Origin: Pseudomonadota bacterium
GTDB taxonomy: Bacteria; Pseudomonadota; Gammaproteobacteria; Burkholderiales; Gallionellaceae
Direction: 5' to 3'
Length of the DNA: 39,000 nt
Assembly: GCA_021782995.1 (NCBI GenBank)
Contig: JAJXUI010000027.1
Span: forward strand, 1 to 39,000
Shown here: piece after piece, positions 29,783 to 38,534 of the stretch
Layout of the letters: each line of letters opens with the position of its first letter
Position numbering within the stretch: the stretch's first letter is position 1
Made by a program: the position numbers and the translations under genes
Notes under the pieces: model-generated
The model's database searches: none
What the model was told of the DNA's origin: nothing
Seen by the model: only the letters and a program-made list of their open reading frames with translations

Positions 29783-29798
29783 GTAAGTAATTAGTTGC
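29783..29798. promoter_or_regulatory. Operator-like imperfect palindrome, likely TetR site
   Basis: GTAAGTAATTAGTTGC pairs in 6 of 8 positions around a TAATTA-type centre. It covers the predicted transcription start (about 29793) of the efflux operon, where repressor binding would block initiation. Confidence 0.45.
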
Positions 29799-29799
29799 T

Positions 29800-29828
29800 A
29801 TCTTAGTTCAATATATTGCGTCTGGCAA
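29800..29828 (-). promoter_or_regulatory. Sigma-70-type promoter of the efflux operon
   Basis: On the minus strand TTGCCA (29823-29828) and TAAGAT (29800-29805) are separated by exactly 17 bases. This gives a plausible -35/-10 pair 44 bp upstream of the adaptor ATG. Confidence 0.6.
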
Positions 29829-30255
29829 GATTTATAATATTTTAATATATACAATTATTTAACAGAATATCACAGGCCCGTACCGCAGACCGATCCGATG
29901 TCAGCCATGGTCAATTTTTCCAAGTGTAGTGGCCAACGCGTGCTTTGCCGCACAGCACAGGTCATGCCGTCCAACCATCGAATTGGCACAGTATGTCCAA
30001 CTGGCTCCCCTTTCAAGCCAGACTCTGCCAGCAGCAGGCCGACAATCCGGTTGATTGAAACTCCGGCATGAAGCCTCCTTTGTGCTTGCACGCAATGAGC
30101 ACTCACCCAACCCGTTATGGTTAGTCTATTCGGCCTGCCATGTGTGCCATGCAATGGCGCATGATTTATTCGGGAATCAAGAAGTCATCCCTGCGTTGGA
30201 TGCACATTTCATCAACACCACGCCGCGGGTTTTCTTGAATGGATAAACAGATCGA
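29829..30255. other. Gene-poor spacer, no supported gene
   Basis: About 430 bp between the efflux promoter and the cytochrome gene. The left edge is AT-rich (TATAATATTTTAATATATAC). A minus-strand frame at 29870-30154 (94 residues) and plus-strand frames nearby are open but show no family motif, no ribosome site and amino acid usage unlike neighbours. The stretch from about 29900 to 30250 has normal GC content and could be decayed coding DNA. Confidence 0.4.
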
Positions 30256-30720
30256 TTAAGGCTGCAGTATGAAGCGGTAAGTTGCGTGGCAAGCGATGCA
30301 GTTCTGCATGGCCATGCCCAATTGCTCCAGCGTGTGCTTGCTGTCCTGCAGCTTTTCTGCATCTGCGGCAATTTCATCAAATTTCTTGCGCGTATCAAAT
30401 CCCAGCGCTTTCATTTGCAGTGGAATCTTGCGGAACAGTTCGCCCGGCACCACTTCCTCTGCCGACATGCCTGCGGCTTTTGCCAACCGCGACACTTCTG
30501 CAAATTTCTGCCGGTTTGCAGCGGACATGATCGCCTGGCTGCTTTGCAACCAGGCGCGCATTTCCTGCATCAGCATGGTGTGTTCGTCCTGGCTGACCTG
30601 GATCGACAGGCGTCCATCTTCCCTGTGCTGCACCTCGCCCGCCACAAACCTGTAACCCAGCGCACCGCTAATCAAAGCCAGCACCACGGTCAGCACCCAG
30701 GGTAAAACGCATTTCTTCAT
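30256..30720 (-). CDS. Membrane-anchored cytochrome c'-like protein
   Basis: A 154-residue protein with one N-terminal hydrophobic helix (CVLPWVLTVVLALISGALGY) and a helical body. A single c-type haem site, CIACHATYRF, lies close to the C-terminus. A C-terminal CxxCH in a four-helix protein is the cytochrome c' arrangement, in which the haem binds gases or transfers electrons in the periplasm. There is no classical cleavage site, so it is probably anchored. The ATG at 30720 has AAGG 10 bases upstream. An ATG at 30729 sits too close to that site. Confidence 0.8.
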   Translation of the reverse strand: MKKCVLPWVLTVVLALISGALGYRFVAGEVQHREDGRLSIQVSQDEHTMLMQEMRAWLQSSQAIMSAANRQKFAEVSRLAKAAGMSAEEVVPGELFRKIPLQMKALGFDTRKKFDEIAADAEKLQDSKHTLEQLGMAMQNCIACHATYRFILQP

Positions 30721-30881
30721 TTCCAGCATACCTTAACCCATTCCATTGGATATTTTAAATCTCAAAATCAGCCCAGGATGGTCGTGACACTTGCATGATC
30801 CATGCCTGAGACTTTTTACCTCATGTGCTGTAACAGATTGCACATGCGCTATGATGTTGCATCTCCTGTTACCCGCCTGCC

Positions 30882-31643
30882 ATGATCGCCCGCAATTTTA
30901 CCCTTGCCGACTATTTCCGGCGCATCCGCTATACAGCCGAAGCACGGAATGATCTCGCCACGCTGGCAGCCATGATGCGCGCCCAGCTTTTTTCTGTGCC
31001 ATTTGAAAATCTCGATACACAATCCGGCAAGGTGGTGTCGATGGTCCCTGAAGATATCGTGCAGAAACTGGTTTACAGAAATCGTGGCGGCTACTGTTTT
31101 GAAGTGAATGGCCTGTTTGCGATGGCACTGGCGGCGCTGAACATTCCCTATCGTTTCGTTGCTGCCCGCCCCATGCTTTATCATGACCGGCGGCCCAAGA
31201 CGCATATGGCCATCATCGCCGAGGTGGAGGGGCGACAGTGGCTATGCGATCTCGGCTTCGGCAGTTATGGCATACGCGCCCCGATTGCGCTCGACAGGAT
31301 CAACCAGCCTGTACAGCAGGATGACGATTTCTATCAGTTGCTGCATGGCGATGGCATCTTTCTGCTGCAGGCAAGGGTGGACGGCAACTGGGCCAGCCAG
31401 TTTGAATTTGATTTGTCGCCGCAGGAATGGGTGGATTTCCTGCCTGCGAATTACTATAGCGCCACCTGGCCCGGTTCGCTGTTCGTGCAGAAACTGGTCG
31501 TCATCCAGCACACACCGCAAGGCCGCAAGATCCTGCTGGATCATCATTACAAGCAGATTGATAATGGCACGATCAGCAAACTGGAGGTGCCTGCCGCCAG
31601 CATGAAGCAATTCCTGCAAAGCCACTTTGGCTTGCATGAATAA
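30882..31643 (+). CDS. nat: Arylamine N-acetyltransferase
   Basis: A cytosolic enzyme of 253 residues that moves an acetyl group from acetyl-CoA to arylamines and hydrazines. The catalytic triad is complete: Cys72 in RNRGGYCFEVN, His108 in PKTHMAII and Asp123 in WLCDLGFG. The N-terminal SVPFENLD is also typical. Length is normal for the family (about 250-290). No strong ribosome site precedes the ATG. The following EamA transporter lies 30 bp downstream and may be cotranscribed. Confidence 0.95.
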   Translation: MIARNFTLADYFRRIRYTAEARNDLATLAAMMRAQLFSVPFENLDTQSGKVVSMVPEDIVQKLVYRNRGGYCFEVNGLFAMALAALNIPYRFVAARPMLYHDRRPKTHMAIIAEVEGRQWLCDLGFGSYGIRAPIALDRINQPVQQDDDFYQLLHGDGIFLLQARVDGNWASQFEFDLSPQEWVDFLPANYYSATWPGSLFVQKLVVIQHTPQGRKILLDHHYKQIDNGTISKLEVPAASMKQFLQSHFGLHE

Positions 31644-31673
31644 AAATACCATAATATATTCAATAGGATATAT

Positions 31674-32507
31674 ATGACCAGAATGCGTGCTTTCAGCCTG
31701 ACCACACTCGCAATGCTGGCCTTTGCCGGCAACTCCATCCTGGGCCGGCTCGCGCTGAAAACCACGCAAATCGATGCCGCGAGTTTCACCAGCATCCGCC
31801 TTGCCTCCGGGGCAATCATGTTGTGGCTCATTGTTCTATCCAGCCGCAAGAAAGTCACCATTCGCGGCAACTGGTTCTCAGCGCTTGCCCTGTTTGCCTA
31901 CGCCGGCATGTTTTCTTTCGCCTATATTTCCTTGCCGACCGGCATCGGTGCCCTGCTGCTGTTCGGCGCGGTACAGGCCACGATGATCAGTTTTGGCCTG
32001 TGGCAAGGTGAGCGCTTTACCACCCTGCAGCTATTCGGCTTTGCCTGCGCCATCGCCGGACTGATGGTATTGATGATGCCAGGCATCAGCACGCCGCCAT
32101 TGCAGGGAGCGTTGCTGATGCTGGGTGCTGGCGTGGCATGGGGCGTATATTCGTTGCGCGGCAAGGGAGCGGTGGATCCCATAGGCGTCACCGCCGGCAA
32201 TTTCATCCGCGGCGCCGTATTTGCATTGTGCCTGAGCCTGCTCATGCTGAACCCCGTGTCACTTGACCGGCCGGGAATTATGTACGCAGTCCTTTCCGGT
32301 GCGCTCACCTCCGGCATCGGCTACACGATCTGGTATACCGCGCTGCCCGGACTCAAGGCAACCCAGGCCGCCACCGTGCAACTCAGCGTGCCAGTCATTG
32401 CCGCTTTGGGCGGGGTGCTGCTATTGAACGAAGCACTCACCTTGCGGCTTGTGCTTGGCTCCATCGCCATCCTCGGGGGGATCGTGCTGGTAATCCGCAA
32501 ACATTGA
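31674..32507 (+). CDS. EamA/DMT-family transporter
   Basis: A 277-residue inner-membrane protein with ten hydrophobic segments in two EamA repeats. The first begins AFAGNSILGRLALKTTQIDAASFTSIRLASGA, and the second includes GVAWGVYSLRGKGAVDP and GALTSGIGYTIWYTALPGLKATQAATVQLSVPVIAALGG. These match the drug/metabolite transporter family, which exports amino acids, metabolites or drugs. The substrate cannot be read from sequence. A second ATG at 31683 is an alternative start. The convergent deacetylase gene ends 26 bp downstream. Confidence 0.9.
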   Translation: MTRMRAFSLTTLAMLAFAGNSILGRLALKTTQIDAASFTSIRLASGAIMLWLIVLSSRKKVTIRGNWFSALALFAYAGMFSFAYISLPTGIGALLLFGAVQATMISFGLWQGERFTTLQLFGFACAIAGLMVLMMPGISTPPLQGALLMLGAGVAWGVYSLRGKGAVDPIGVTAGNFIRGAVFALCLSLLMLNPVSLDRPGIMYAVLSGALTSGIGYTIWYTALPGLKATQAATVQLSVPVIAALGGVLLLNEALTLRLVLGSIAILGGIVLVIRKH

Positions 32508-32533
32508 TATCCGGGTGACGGAACCATCGCTGC

Positions 32534-33457
32534 CTACAATCCGCTGAGCGCCTTGAGGTGTGCCAGCACACTGCGCCCCAGCGCTTGCAGTGCATAACCG
32601 CCTTCAAGGGTCGACACGATACGACCTTTTGCATACCGCAGCGCAATGCCCTTCAGGGTTTCGGTGATCCACGTATAGTCGGCTTCGCGCAAGGCAAGCC
32701 CCCCCATGTCGTCTTCCCTGTGCGCATCAAATCCGGCGGAAACCAGCAGCAGCTGTGGCTGGAATCTTGCCAGCGCGGGGAGCCAGTTATCAATCACTGC
32801 AGCACGGAATTCCGCACCAGACGCGCCTGCGGCAAGGGGAACGTTAATGATATGCGCATTGCCGCTGCCCGTGCCCTCATAGGGATAATACGGATGACGG
32901 AAGGTGGAACACAGCATGACGCGCGGATCATGATTGAATATTTCATCCGTGCCATTGCCGTGATGTACGTCAAAATCGGCGATCGCCACCCTTTCCAGCC
33001 CGTGATGATCCAGCGCATGGGCTGCAGCCACTGCAACATTGTTGAAGATGCAGAAACCGGCTGAACTGCTGCGACCGGCATGGTGTCCGGGTGGACGGAT
33101 ATTGCAGAATGCATTTTCCGCTTCACCCGACATCACCAGGTCCACCGCGTAAACGGCCGCACCAGCCGCATGCAGCGCCGCTTCCAGTGTATGCGGATTC
33201 ATCGCGGTGTCCGGGTCGAGGTAAACCATGCCGTCATCAGGTGATTGCTGGTAAATGGAGTCGATATAGTCGGCGGCATGCACCCGCAGCAACTGTTCCC
33301 GCGTGGCTGCCGGTGCCAGGTAGTGGAACAGGAATGGCATCAGCCCGGAAGCGATAAGCTGGTCCTCAATCGCATGGATGCGCGCCGGGCACTCCGGGTG
33401 GCCGGGACCCATATCGTGCCTGAGCGAAGCGGGATGCGTCAGGTAGGCGGTGGTCAT
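32534..33457 (-). CDS. Histone-deacetylase-family protein (acetoin utilisation/AphA-like)
   Basis: A 307-residue zinc hydrolase that removes acetyl groups from lysine or polyamines. Active-site features are complete: HPECPARIHAIEDQL, RPPGHHAGRS with the His pair (125-126), ADFDVHHGNGTDEIF with zinc ligands Asp163 and His165, and SAGFDAHREDDMGG with the third ligand. The start has AAGGAA upstream. It begins 27 bp after the stop of an acetyltransferase on the same strand, suggesting that it reverses that enzyme's modification. Confidence 0.93.
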   Translation of the reverse strand: MTTAYLTHPASLRHDMGPGHPECPARIHAIEDQLIASGLMPFLFHYLAPAATREQLLRVHAADYIDSIYQQSPDDGMVYLDPDTAMNPHTLEAALHAAGAAVYAVDLVMSGEAENAFCNIRPPGHHAGRSSSAGFCIFNNVAVAAAHALDHHGLERVAIADFDVHHGNGTDEIFNHDPRVMLCSTFRHPYYPYEGTGSGNAHIINVPLAAGASGAEFRAAVIDNWLPALARFQPQLLLVSAGFDAHREDDMGGLALREADYTWITETLKGIALRYAKGRIVSTLEGGYALQALGRSVLAHLKALSGL

Positions 33458-33484
33458 GTCATTCCTTGCTCATGGTCAGTTACC

Positions 33485-36163
33485 TCACAATGCCTTGCTT
33501 ACATTCCTGAGGTTGCTGTCTTCTTCGCTGTCGGTAATGCTGAAGCCCAGCCTTTCCATCAGCCTGAGCATATGCGTGTTGTTTTTAAGCACGACGCCCT
33601 GCATGGTGCCCAGTCCTTTGCCACGCGCGGCATCCACCAGCGCAGTCATCAACTTCTGTCCCAACCCCTTGCCCTGCATGGTATCGGCAATCACGAGTGC
33701 AAATTCGCAGGTCTTGCCATCGGGATTGATGGCGAAGCGCGCAACCCCCAGCTCGGTCTCTTTGTCCTGCGCCAGCGTCACCGCGATCAAAGCCATTTCC
33801 CGGCTGTAGTCAATCTGGGTAAAACGCACCAGCATCGCCGTGCTGAGCTCCTGCACGCTGTTCATGAAGCGGAAATATTTTGCTTCCTCCGACAGGCCGC
33901 GCACGAAGGCCTGTTCGATTTCCGCATCTTCAGGGCGTATCGGGCGGATTGTAATATTGCTGCCGTCCGCCAGTTGCCAGTGACTGATCAAGTGTGCAGG
34001 ATAGGGATATATCGCCATGTGCGCATAGCGGTCTGCGCTGGGCGGACGCAATGCCACCACTACACGGGCATCTACGGCCAGCGCCCCGTGTTCATCAATG
34101 ATCAACGGGTTGATATCCACTTCCTGCAACGCAGGCAATTCGCACACCATTTCGGATACGCGCAGCAACACGCTTTCCAGCGCATCCATATCAACCGCCG
34201 GCATATGCCGGAATTTACCCAGCATTTTTGCGACACGCGTACGCTGGATCAGGTCTTTCACCAGGAAGGCATTCAACGGAGGCAGCACGACGGAGCGGTC
34301 TCCCATCACCTCCACCATGGTCCCCCCCGCGCCAAAGGTGATGACCGGACCGAACACGGCGTCGTGAGTCACGCCCACCATCAGCTCCCGCCCATTGGGT
34401 TTCAGCACCATCGGCTCGATCGACACCCCTTCCAGTGTTGCATCAGGACGATTGCGCCTGATATTTTCGGAAAGCTCATGAAATGCCGCGCTCACTGCCT
34501 GCGCATTGGCCAGATTCAGCATCACGCCACCGGCATCGGTTTTGTGTGTGATATCACGCGAATGGACTTTCATTGCTACCGGATAGCCCATTTGCTGCGC
34601 AATGAGCAGTGCTTCATTCGGCGTATGCGCAATCATGGTCTGGGCAACCGGAATATGAAATGCCGACAGCAGCGCTTTAGACTCCATTTCACCCAGTACC
34701 TTGCGCCTGTCCTGCAATGCCCCCTCGATGATCAGGCGCGCACCCTCGATGTCCGGCTCCACATGATGTGACAACGGCCCCGGCATCTGCATCAGCAATT
34801 GCTGGTTGCGGTAAAAGGAAGCCAGGTGGGCAAACACCTCCACCGCCGGTTCGGGTGTACGGAAATTGGGCTTGCGTGCATGGTTGAACGCCTCGCGCGA
34901 CGCGGCCACCTGCGCCTCTCCCATCCAGCAGGTCAGCAATGGCTTGCGCGATGTTGCGGAAAGCCCAATCAGCGTATTGGCTGCCTCCAGCGGTTTCGTC
35001 ATGGCTTGCGGCGTAAGGATGGCCAGTACGCCATCCACGCCATCATCTTCCAGGCAAGCACGCACGGCATGCAGGTAGCGTTCGGCTTGCGCATCGCCGA
35101 TGATATCCACCGGATTGGCGTGCGACCATGTCGGCGGCAAGGCCTGGTTCAGCTTTTGCAGGGTTTCATCCGACAGCGCTGCCATTTCCAGCCCAAGGTC
35201 GATCGCGCGATCGGTCGCCATCACCCCCGGCCCGCCGCCATTCGTGACTATGGCAAGGCGCTTGCCACTGGGATGAAAGCCGCAGGACAGCGCCTTGGCG
35301 GCAGAAAACAGCTGTGTGATGGTTTGCACGCGCACCACGCCTGCACGGCTGACCGCGGCCTCGAACGCGTCATCCGACCCCACCAGCGATGCGGTATGTG
35401 ACAGCGCCGCCTTCGATCCTGCCTCATGCCGGCCTACCTTGACCAGGATCACCGGCTTGATGCGTGCCGCTGCGCGCAGTGAACTCATGAAGCTGCGCGA
35501 ATTGCGGATGCCTTCGATGTACAGCAGGATGTGTTCGGTGAGCGGATCAGAGATCAGGAAATCGAGGATCTCACCAAAGTCCACATCGGCAGTAGACCCC
35601 AGCGACACCACACTGGAAAAGCCCACATCATTATTCTGCGCCCAATCCAGTATCGCGGTGCAAAGGGCTCCCGACTGCGACACGATGGCCAGGTTGCCGG
35701 CATTGGCACTGCCCTTGTTGAAGGTCGCATTAAGACCAATACCCGGGCGCATGATGCCCAGGCAATTGGGGCCCATCAGACGGATACCGTAACGGCGGGC
35801 ATTTTCCAGTACCGCAAGTTCCAGTGCGCGGCCGGCTGCGCCGGTTTCGGAAAATCCGGCCGTGATGATGACGGCTGCCTTGACCCCGTGCTTGCCACAC
35901 TCCTCGATAATGTCCGGCACGGTCTGTGGCGGGGTGGCGATGACCGCCAGGTTGATCACGTCATTGATTTCATGCAGCGATGCGTAGGCCTTGCAACCCT
36001 GCACCTGCGCATGCCCGGGGTTGACCGGATATAGAGCGCCTTGGTAACCGCTTTGCAGCATGTTGCTGAACACGATCTGTCCAACCGAATCGGTACGCTC
36101 GCTCGCGCCAAATACGGCGACTGAATCAGGGGAAAATAACGGCTTGAGAAAGTGCTGACCCAT
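33485..36163 (-). CDS. ADP-forming acyl-CoA synthetase-like protein with C-terminal GNAT (Pat/YfiQ-type lysine acetyltransferase)
   Basis: An 892-residue multidomain protein. A CoA-binding domain comes first (SPDSVAVFGASERTDSVGQIV), then succinyl-CoA-ligase-like domains (RLMGPNCLGIM, VSQSGALCTAI). An ATP-grasp domain follows (AMKVHSRDITHKTDAGGVMLN) and a GNAT acetyltransferase ends the chain (ALVIADTMQGKGLGQKLMTALVDAARGKGLG). This is the order of the Pat/Pka protein lysine acetyltransferases that inactivate acetyl-CoA synthetase. The SHTASLVGSD loop keeps the histidine used for phosphoryl transfer, which known Pat proteins often lose. The ATG at 36163 is preferred over a GTG at 36199, since the domain starts directly. 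Confidence 0.93.
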   Translation of the reverse strand: MGQHFLKPLFSPDSVAVFGASERTDSVGQIVFSNMLQSGYQGALYPVNPGHAQVQGCKAYASLHEINDVINLAVIATPPQTVPDIIEECGKHGVKAAVIITAGFSETGAAGRALELAVLENARRYGIRLMGPNCLGIMRPGIGLNATFNKGSANAGNLAIVSQSGALCTAILDWAQNNDVGFSSVVSLGSTADVDFGEILDFLISDPLTEHILLYIEGIRNSRSFMSSLRAAARIKPVILVKVGRHEAGSKAALSHTASLVGSDDAFEAAVSRAGVVRVQTITQLFSAAKALSCGFHPSGKRLAIVTNGGGPGVMATDRAIDLGLEMAALSDETLQKLNQALPPTWSHANPVDIIGDAQAERYLHAVRACLEDDGVDGVLAILTPQAMTKPLEAANTLIGLSATSRKPLLTCWMGEAQVAASREAFNHARKPNFRTPEPAVEVFAHLASFYRNQQLLMQMPGPLSHHVEPDIEGARLIIEGALQDRRKVLGEMESKALLSAFHIPVAQTMIAHTPNEALLIAQQMGYPVAMKVHSRDITHKTDAGGVMLNLANAQAVSAAFHELSENIRRNRPDATLEGVSIEPMVLKPNGRELMVGVTHDAVFGPVITFGAGGTMVEVMGDRSVVLPPLNAFLVKDLIQRTRVAKMLGKFRHMPAVDMDALESVLLRVSEMVCELPALQEVDINPLIIDEHGALAVDARVVVALRPPSADRYAHMAIYPYPAHLISHWQLADGSNITIRPIRPEDAEIEQAFVRGLSEEAKYFRFMNSVQELSTAMLVRFTQIDYSREMALIAVTLAQDKETELGVARFAINPDGKTCEFALVIADTMQGKGLGQKLMTALVDAARGKGLGTMQGVVLKNNTHMLRLMERLGFSITDSEEDSNLRNVSKAL

Positions 36164-36342
36164 CGCAACCCATCCAATTTTGTTCAGGCAGTCGCGCACT
36201 GCTGCAGCGTTCCCGTGCGGGAAACTGCGGTGCGCCAGTCAGGCAGATGATACTTGAGTCTGCATCGAAAATGCGAAATCCTTATGAGGATGACTGCAAC
36301 ATGCTGAAGGCAATCGCCAGTTTTCGCTTGCCCGACCGCAAG

Positions 36343-36741
36343 TTATGGCCTGAAATACTGCCAACCCTGTTGCTGCCTGTTCACAATATGCACAGCGCCG
36401 AAAGGTGTGGTCCGAATGTCTGCTGCCAGCTCGGATGCTTTAACGTTGTCTGTTTCCATGGAACGGCCACAGGCGATCACTTTGATGCCTTCGCCCTGTA
36501 CCTTCTGGATCAGCGGCACTTCGTCGCTGTCCTCCTTCAGCATTTTCACCGCCGGCCCGAATACCACGATTTCGAATTTTGCCTTGCTCAGCACTTCATG
36601 CATGTTCGAAGCCAGCTTGAACGCGCGCTCAAATTGCACCTTGTCCCCGGTGGCCTGGACCACCACCGCCTTTGATTCCACTGCTGCAGAAGCGAATCCG
36701 CTGGCCAGCAACATACAAGCCGCAAATATGAGTTTTTTCAT
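36343..36741 (-). CDS. Periplasmic DsrE-family protein
   Basis: A 132-residue protein with a signal peptide (MKKLIFAACMLLASGFASA) and a DsrE/YchN-like domain. The order of strands is typical: KAVVVQATGDKVQFERAFKLASN, KFEIVVFGPAVKML and IKVIACGRSME with a conserved Cys91. Cytoplasmic relatives transfer sulfur as persulfides on that cysteine. Exported ones are common but uncharacterised. A strong AAGGAGG ribosome site precedes the ATG. It is downstream of emrAB on the same strand, separated by 242 bp. Confidence 0.88.
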   Translation of the reverse strand: MKKLIFAACMLLASGFASAAVESKAVVVQATGDKVQFERAFKLASNMHEVLSKAKFEIVVFGPAVKMLKEDSDEVPLIQKVQGEGIKVIACGRSMETDNVKASELAADIRTTPFGAVHIVNRQQQGWQYFRP

Positions 36742-36983
36742 GTTCTTCCTCCTTGATGGTTGATATACCTGTTATGCCTCGCTGCGCGAGTTGGAACTGG
36801 CAGGATGATGGGAGTTCCCGCAAGGCGTTACCGTCTTCCGTGCTTTTCCCATCTTGCGCCAGAATTCAGGCTGATATGCTTGCCGTGCATGATAAGACGC
36901 AGCATTACGCCGGAATATTCGCACACCATTGAAATTTGCCAGCCGCCCGGAGTGTCCGGCCAGAAGAAGAGATGAAAAATGGC

Positions 36984-38534
36984 TTAATGTCCGCCGGTTA
37001 CTGCAATGCCCTTCTTTGGACGGGTCATCCACACCACACCCATCAGCATGAAGAACACCAGGCTGCTATAGAAAAAGAAATCGTTGGTGGCGATCATGTA
37101 GCTTTGCTTGAACAAGGTATTGTCCAGCACTGCATAGCTTTGCTCCGGTGTCATGCCGGTGCTTTGCAATTGCGCCATATATTGTTGCGATGCCGGGTTA
37201 TAGGGATTGATATGGTCGGTCAGTTGCGCACGGCTGATTGATGCGAGATGTTCCCACGAGGTGACGCTGATCGCGGTGCCGATCGCCGCCCCCAGTGTGC
37301 GCAGGAAGTTGGACAGGCCGGAAGCGGCAGCCATCATGTCCGGCGTGATGTTGGACAGCATCAGTGTCTGTACCGGCAGGAAGAAGCAGGCCATGCCCAG
37401 CCCCTGGATCAGCCGCGGCTCCACCACATTCCAGAAAGTCACATTCAGTGCCATATGGCTGTTCCACAGCGACATCAGCCCCATGATGGCAAAGGCAAAG
37501 GTGGCCAGCGCACGCAGGTTGAGGCGGTGGATGTTCTTGCCGATGATCGGTGCCAGCACCAGCATGAATACGCCGATGGTGGAGGTGGCCATGCCGGCCT
37601 GTGCCGAGGTGTAGCCCATCACCAGGTGCAGCCACAGCGGGAACACCACTACGGTGCCGAAATAGGTCATGAAGCCGATGGAAAGCAGGATCACGCCATA
37701 GCGGAAATTCACGTCGCGAAACAGGTGCAAATCGACAATCGCATGCTCCGTCATCCAGCCCCACACGATGAAGAAGGTGAGCGACACCACCGCGGTGACA
37801 CCCAGCACCACGATCAGCGGTGAATTGAACCAGTCGCGGTCATGTCCCATTTCCAGCATTAATTGTAATGTGCCGATGCCCAGCACCATCAGCGCCAGCC
37901 CCACCTTGTCCAGCGGGATTTTCACGATGGTCGAATCGCGGTGGCGCATCAGCACCCACACGGTTACCGCGCCGAATACGCCGATGGGAATATTGATCAG
38001 GAACAGCCAGGACCAGTGGAAGTTGTCGCTGATGAAACCGCCCAGCAGCGGGCCGCAGATCGGCGCCAGAATCACCGTCATCGCCCACAGCCCCATCGCC
38101 GCGCCGCGCCGCTCCGGCGGGTAATTGCGGATCAGCAGCGTTTGCGACAGCGGCACCATCGGCCCCGATACAAAGCCCTGAAGCAGGCGGAAGAACACCA
38201 GCATGCCCAGTGACTGCGAGAACGCGGCCAGCGTCGACATCAGCGTGAACAGCGAAACCGAATATACAAACAGCTTCGCTTCGCCGATGCGCCGCGCCAG
38301 CCAGCCGGTGAGCGGCACCGAGATCGCTGCCGCCACCGAATAGGCGCTGATGATCCAGGTGCCCTGGCTGGTGGCCGCCCCCAGCGCGCCGGAGATGGTG
38401 GGGATCGACACGTTGGTGATGGTAATGTCGAGGATTTCCATGAAGGTGGAAAGGGCCGTCGCAATGGTCAGCATCAGCAACGGCACGCCTGTGAATGGCG
38501 CGGGTCCCGCCGGCTTTTGTGCAGGTTGATTCAC
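36984..38534 (-). CDS. emrB: EmrB/DHA2-family MFS multidrug exporter
   Basis: A 516-residue major facilitator with 14 predicted helices. DHA2 hallmarks are TFMEILDITITNVSIPTIS in helix 1, GTWIISAYSVAAAISVPLTGWLARRIG covering helices 2-3 with motif A, and the antiporter motif C region (GPLLGGFISDNFHWSWLFLINIPIG). It exports hydrophobic compounds with the EmrA adaptor. Its start overlaps the stop of emrA by 4 bases (ATGA), so the two are coupled. The C-terminal charged tail is short. Confidence 0.95.
   Translation of the reverse strand: MNQPAQKPAGPAPFTGVPLLMLTIATALSTFMEILDITITNVSIPTISGALGAATSQGTWIISAYSVAAAISVPLTGWLARRIGEAKLFVYSVSLFTLMSTLAAFSQSLGMLVFFRLLQGFVSGPMVPLSQTLLIRNYPPERRGAAMGLWAMTVILAPICGPLLGGFISDNFHWSWLFLINIPIGVFGAVTVWVLMRHRDSTIVKIPLDKVGLALMVLGIGTLQLMLEMGHDRDWFNSPLIVVLGVTAVVSLTFFIVWGWMTEHAIVDLHLFRDVNFRYGVILLSIGFMTYFGTVVVFPLWLHLVMGYTSAQAGMATSTIGVFMLVLAPIIGKNIHRLNLRALATFAFAIMGLMSLWNSHMALNVTFWNVVEPRLIQGLGMACFFLPVQTLMLSNITPDMMAAASGLSNFLRTLGAAIGTAISVTSWEHLASISRAQLTDHINPYNPASQQYMAQLQSTGMTPEQSYAVLDNTLFKQSYMIATNDFFFYSSLVFFMLMGVVWMTRPKKGIAVTGGH

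Noticed and set aside
29870..30154. 94-residue minus-strand frame in the spacer
   Set aside because: It has no ribosome site, no motif and no neighbour link. It was described only as spacer content.
33245..34771. 508-residue plus-strand frame opposite the deacetylase and acetyltransferase genes
   Set aside because: It runs antisense across two well-supported genes and has no ribosome site or motif.
36772..37032. Minus-strand frame between emrB and the DsrE gene
   Set aside because: It overlaps the emrB end out of frame, lacks a ribosome site and has no recognisable sequence. The 242-bp gap appears to hold no gene.
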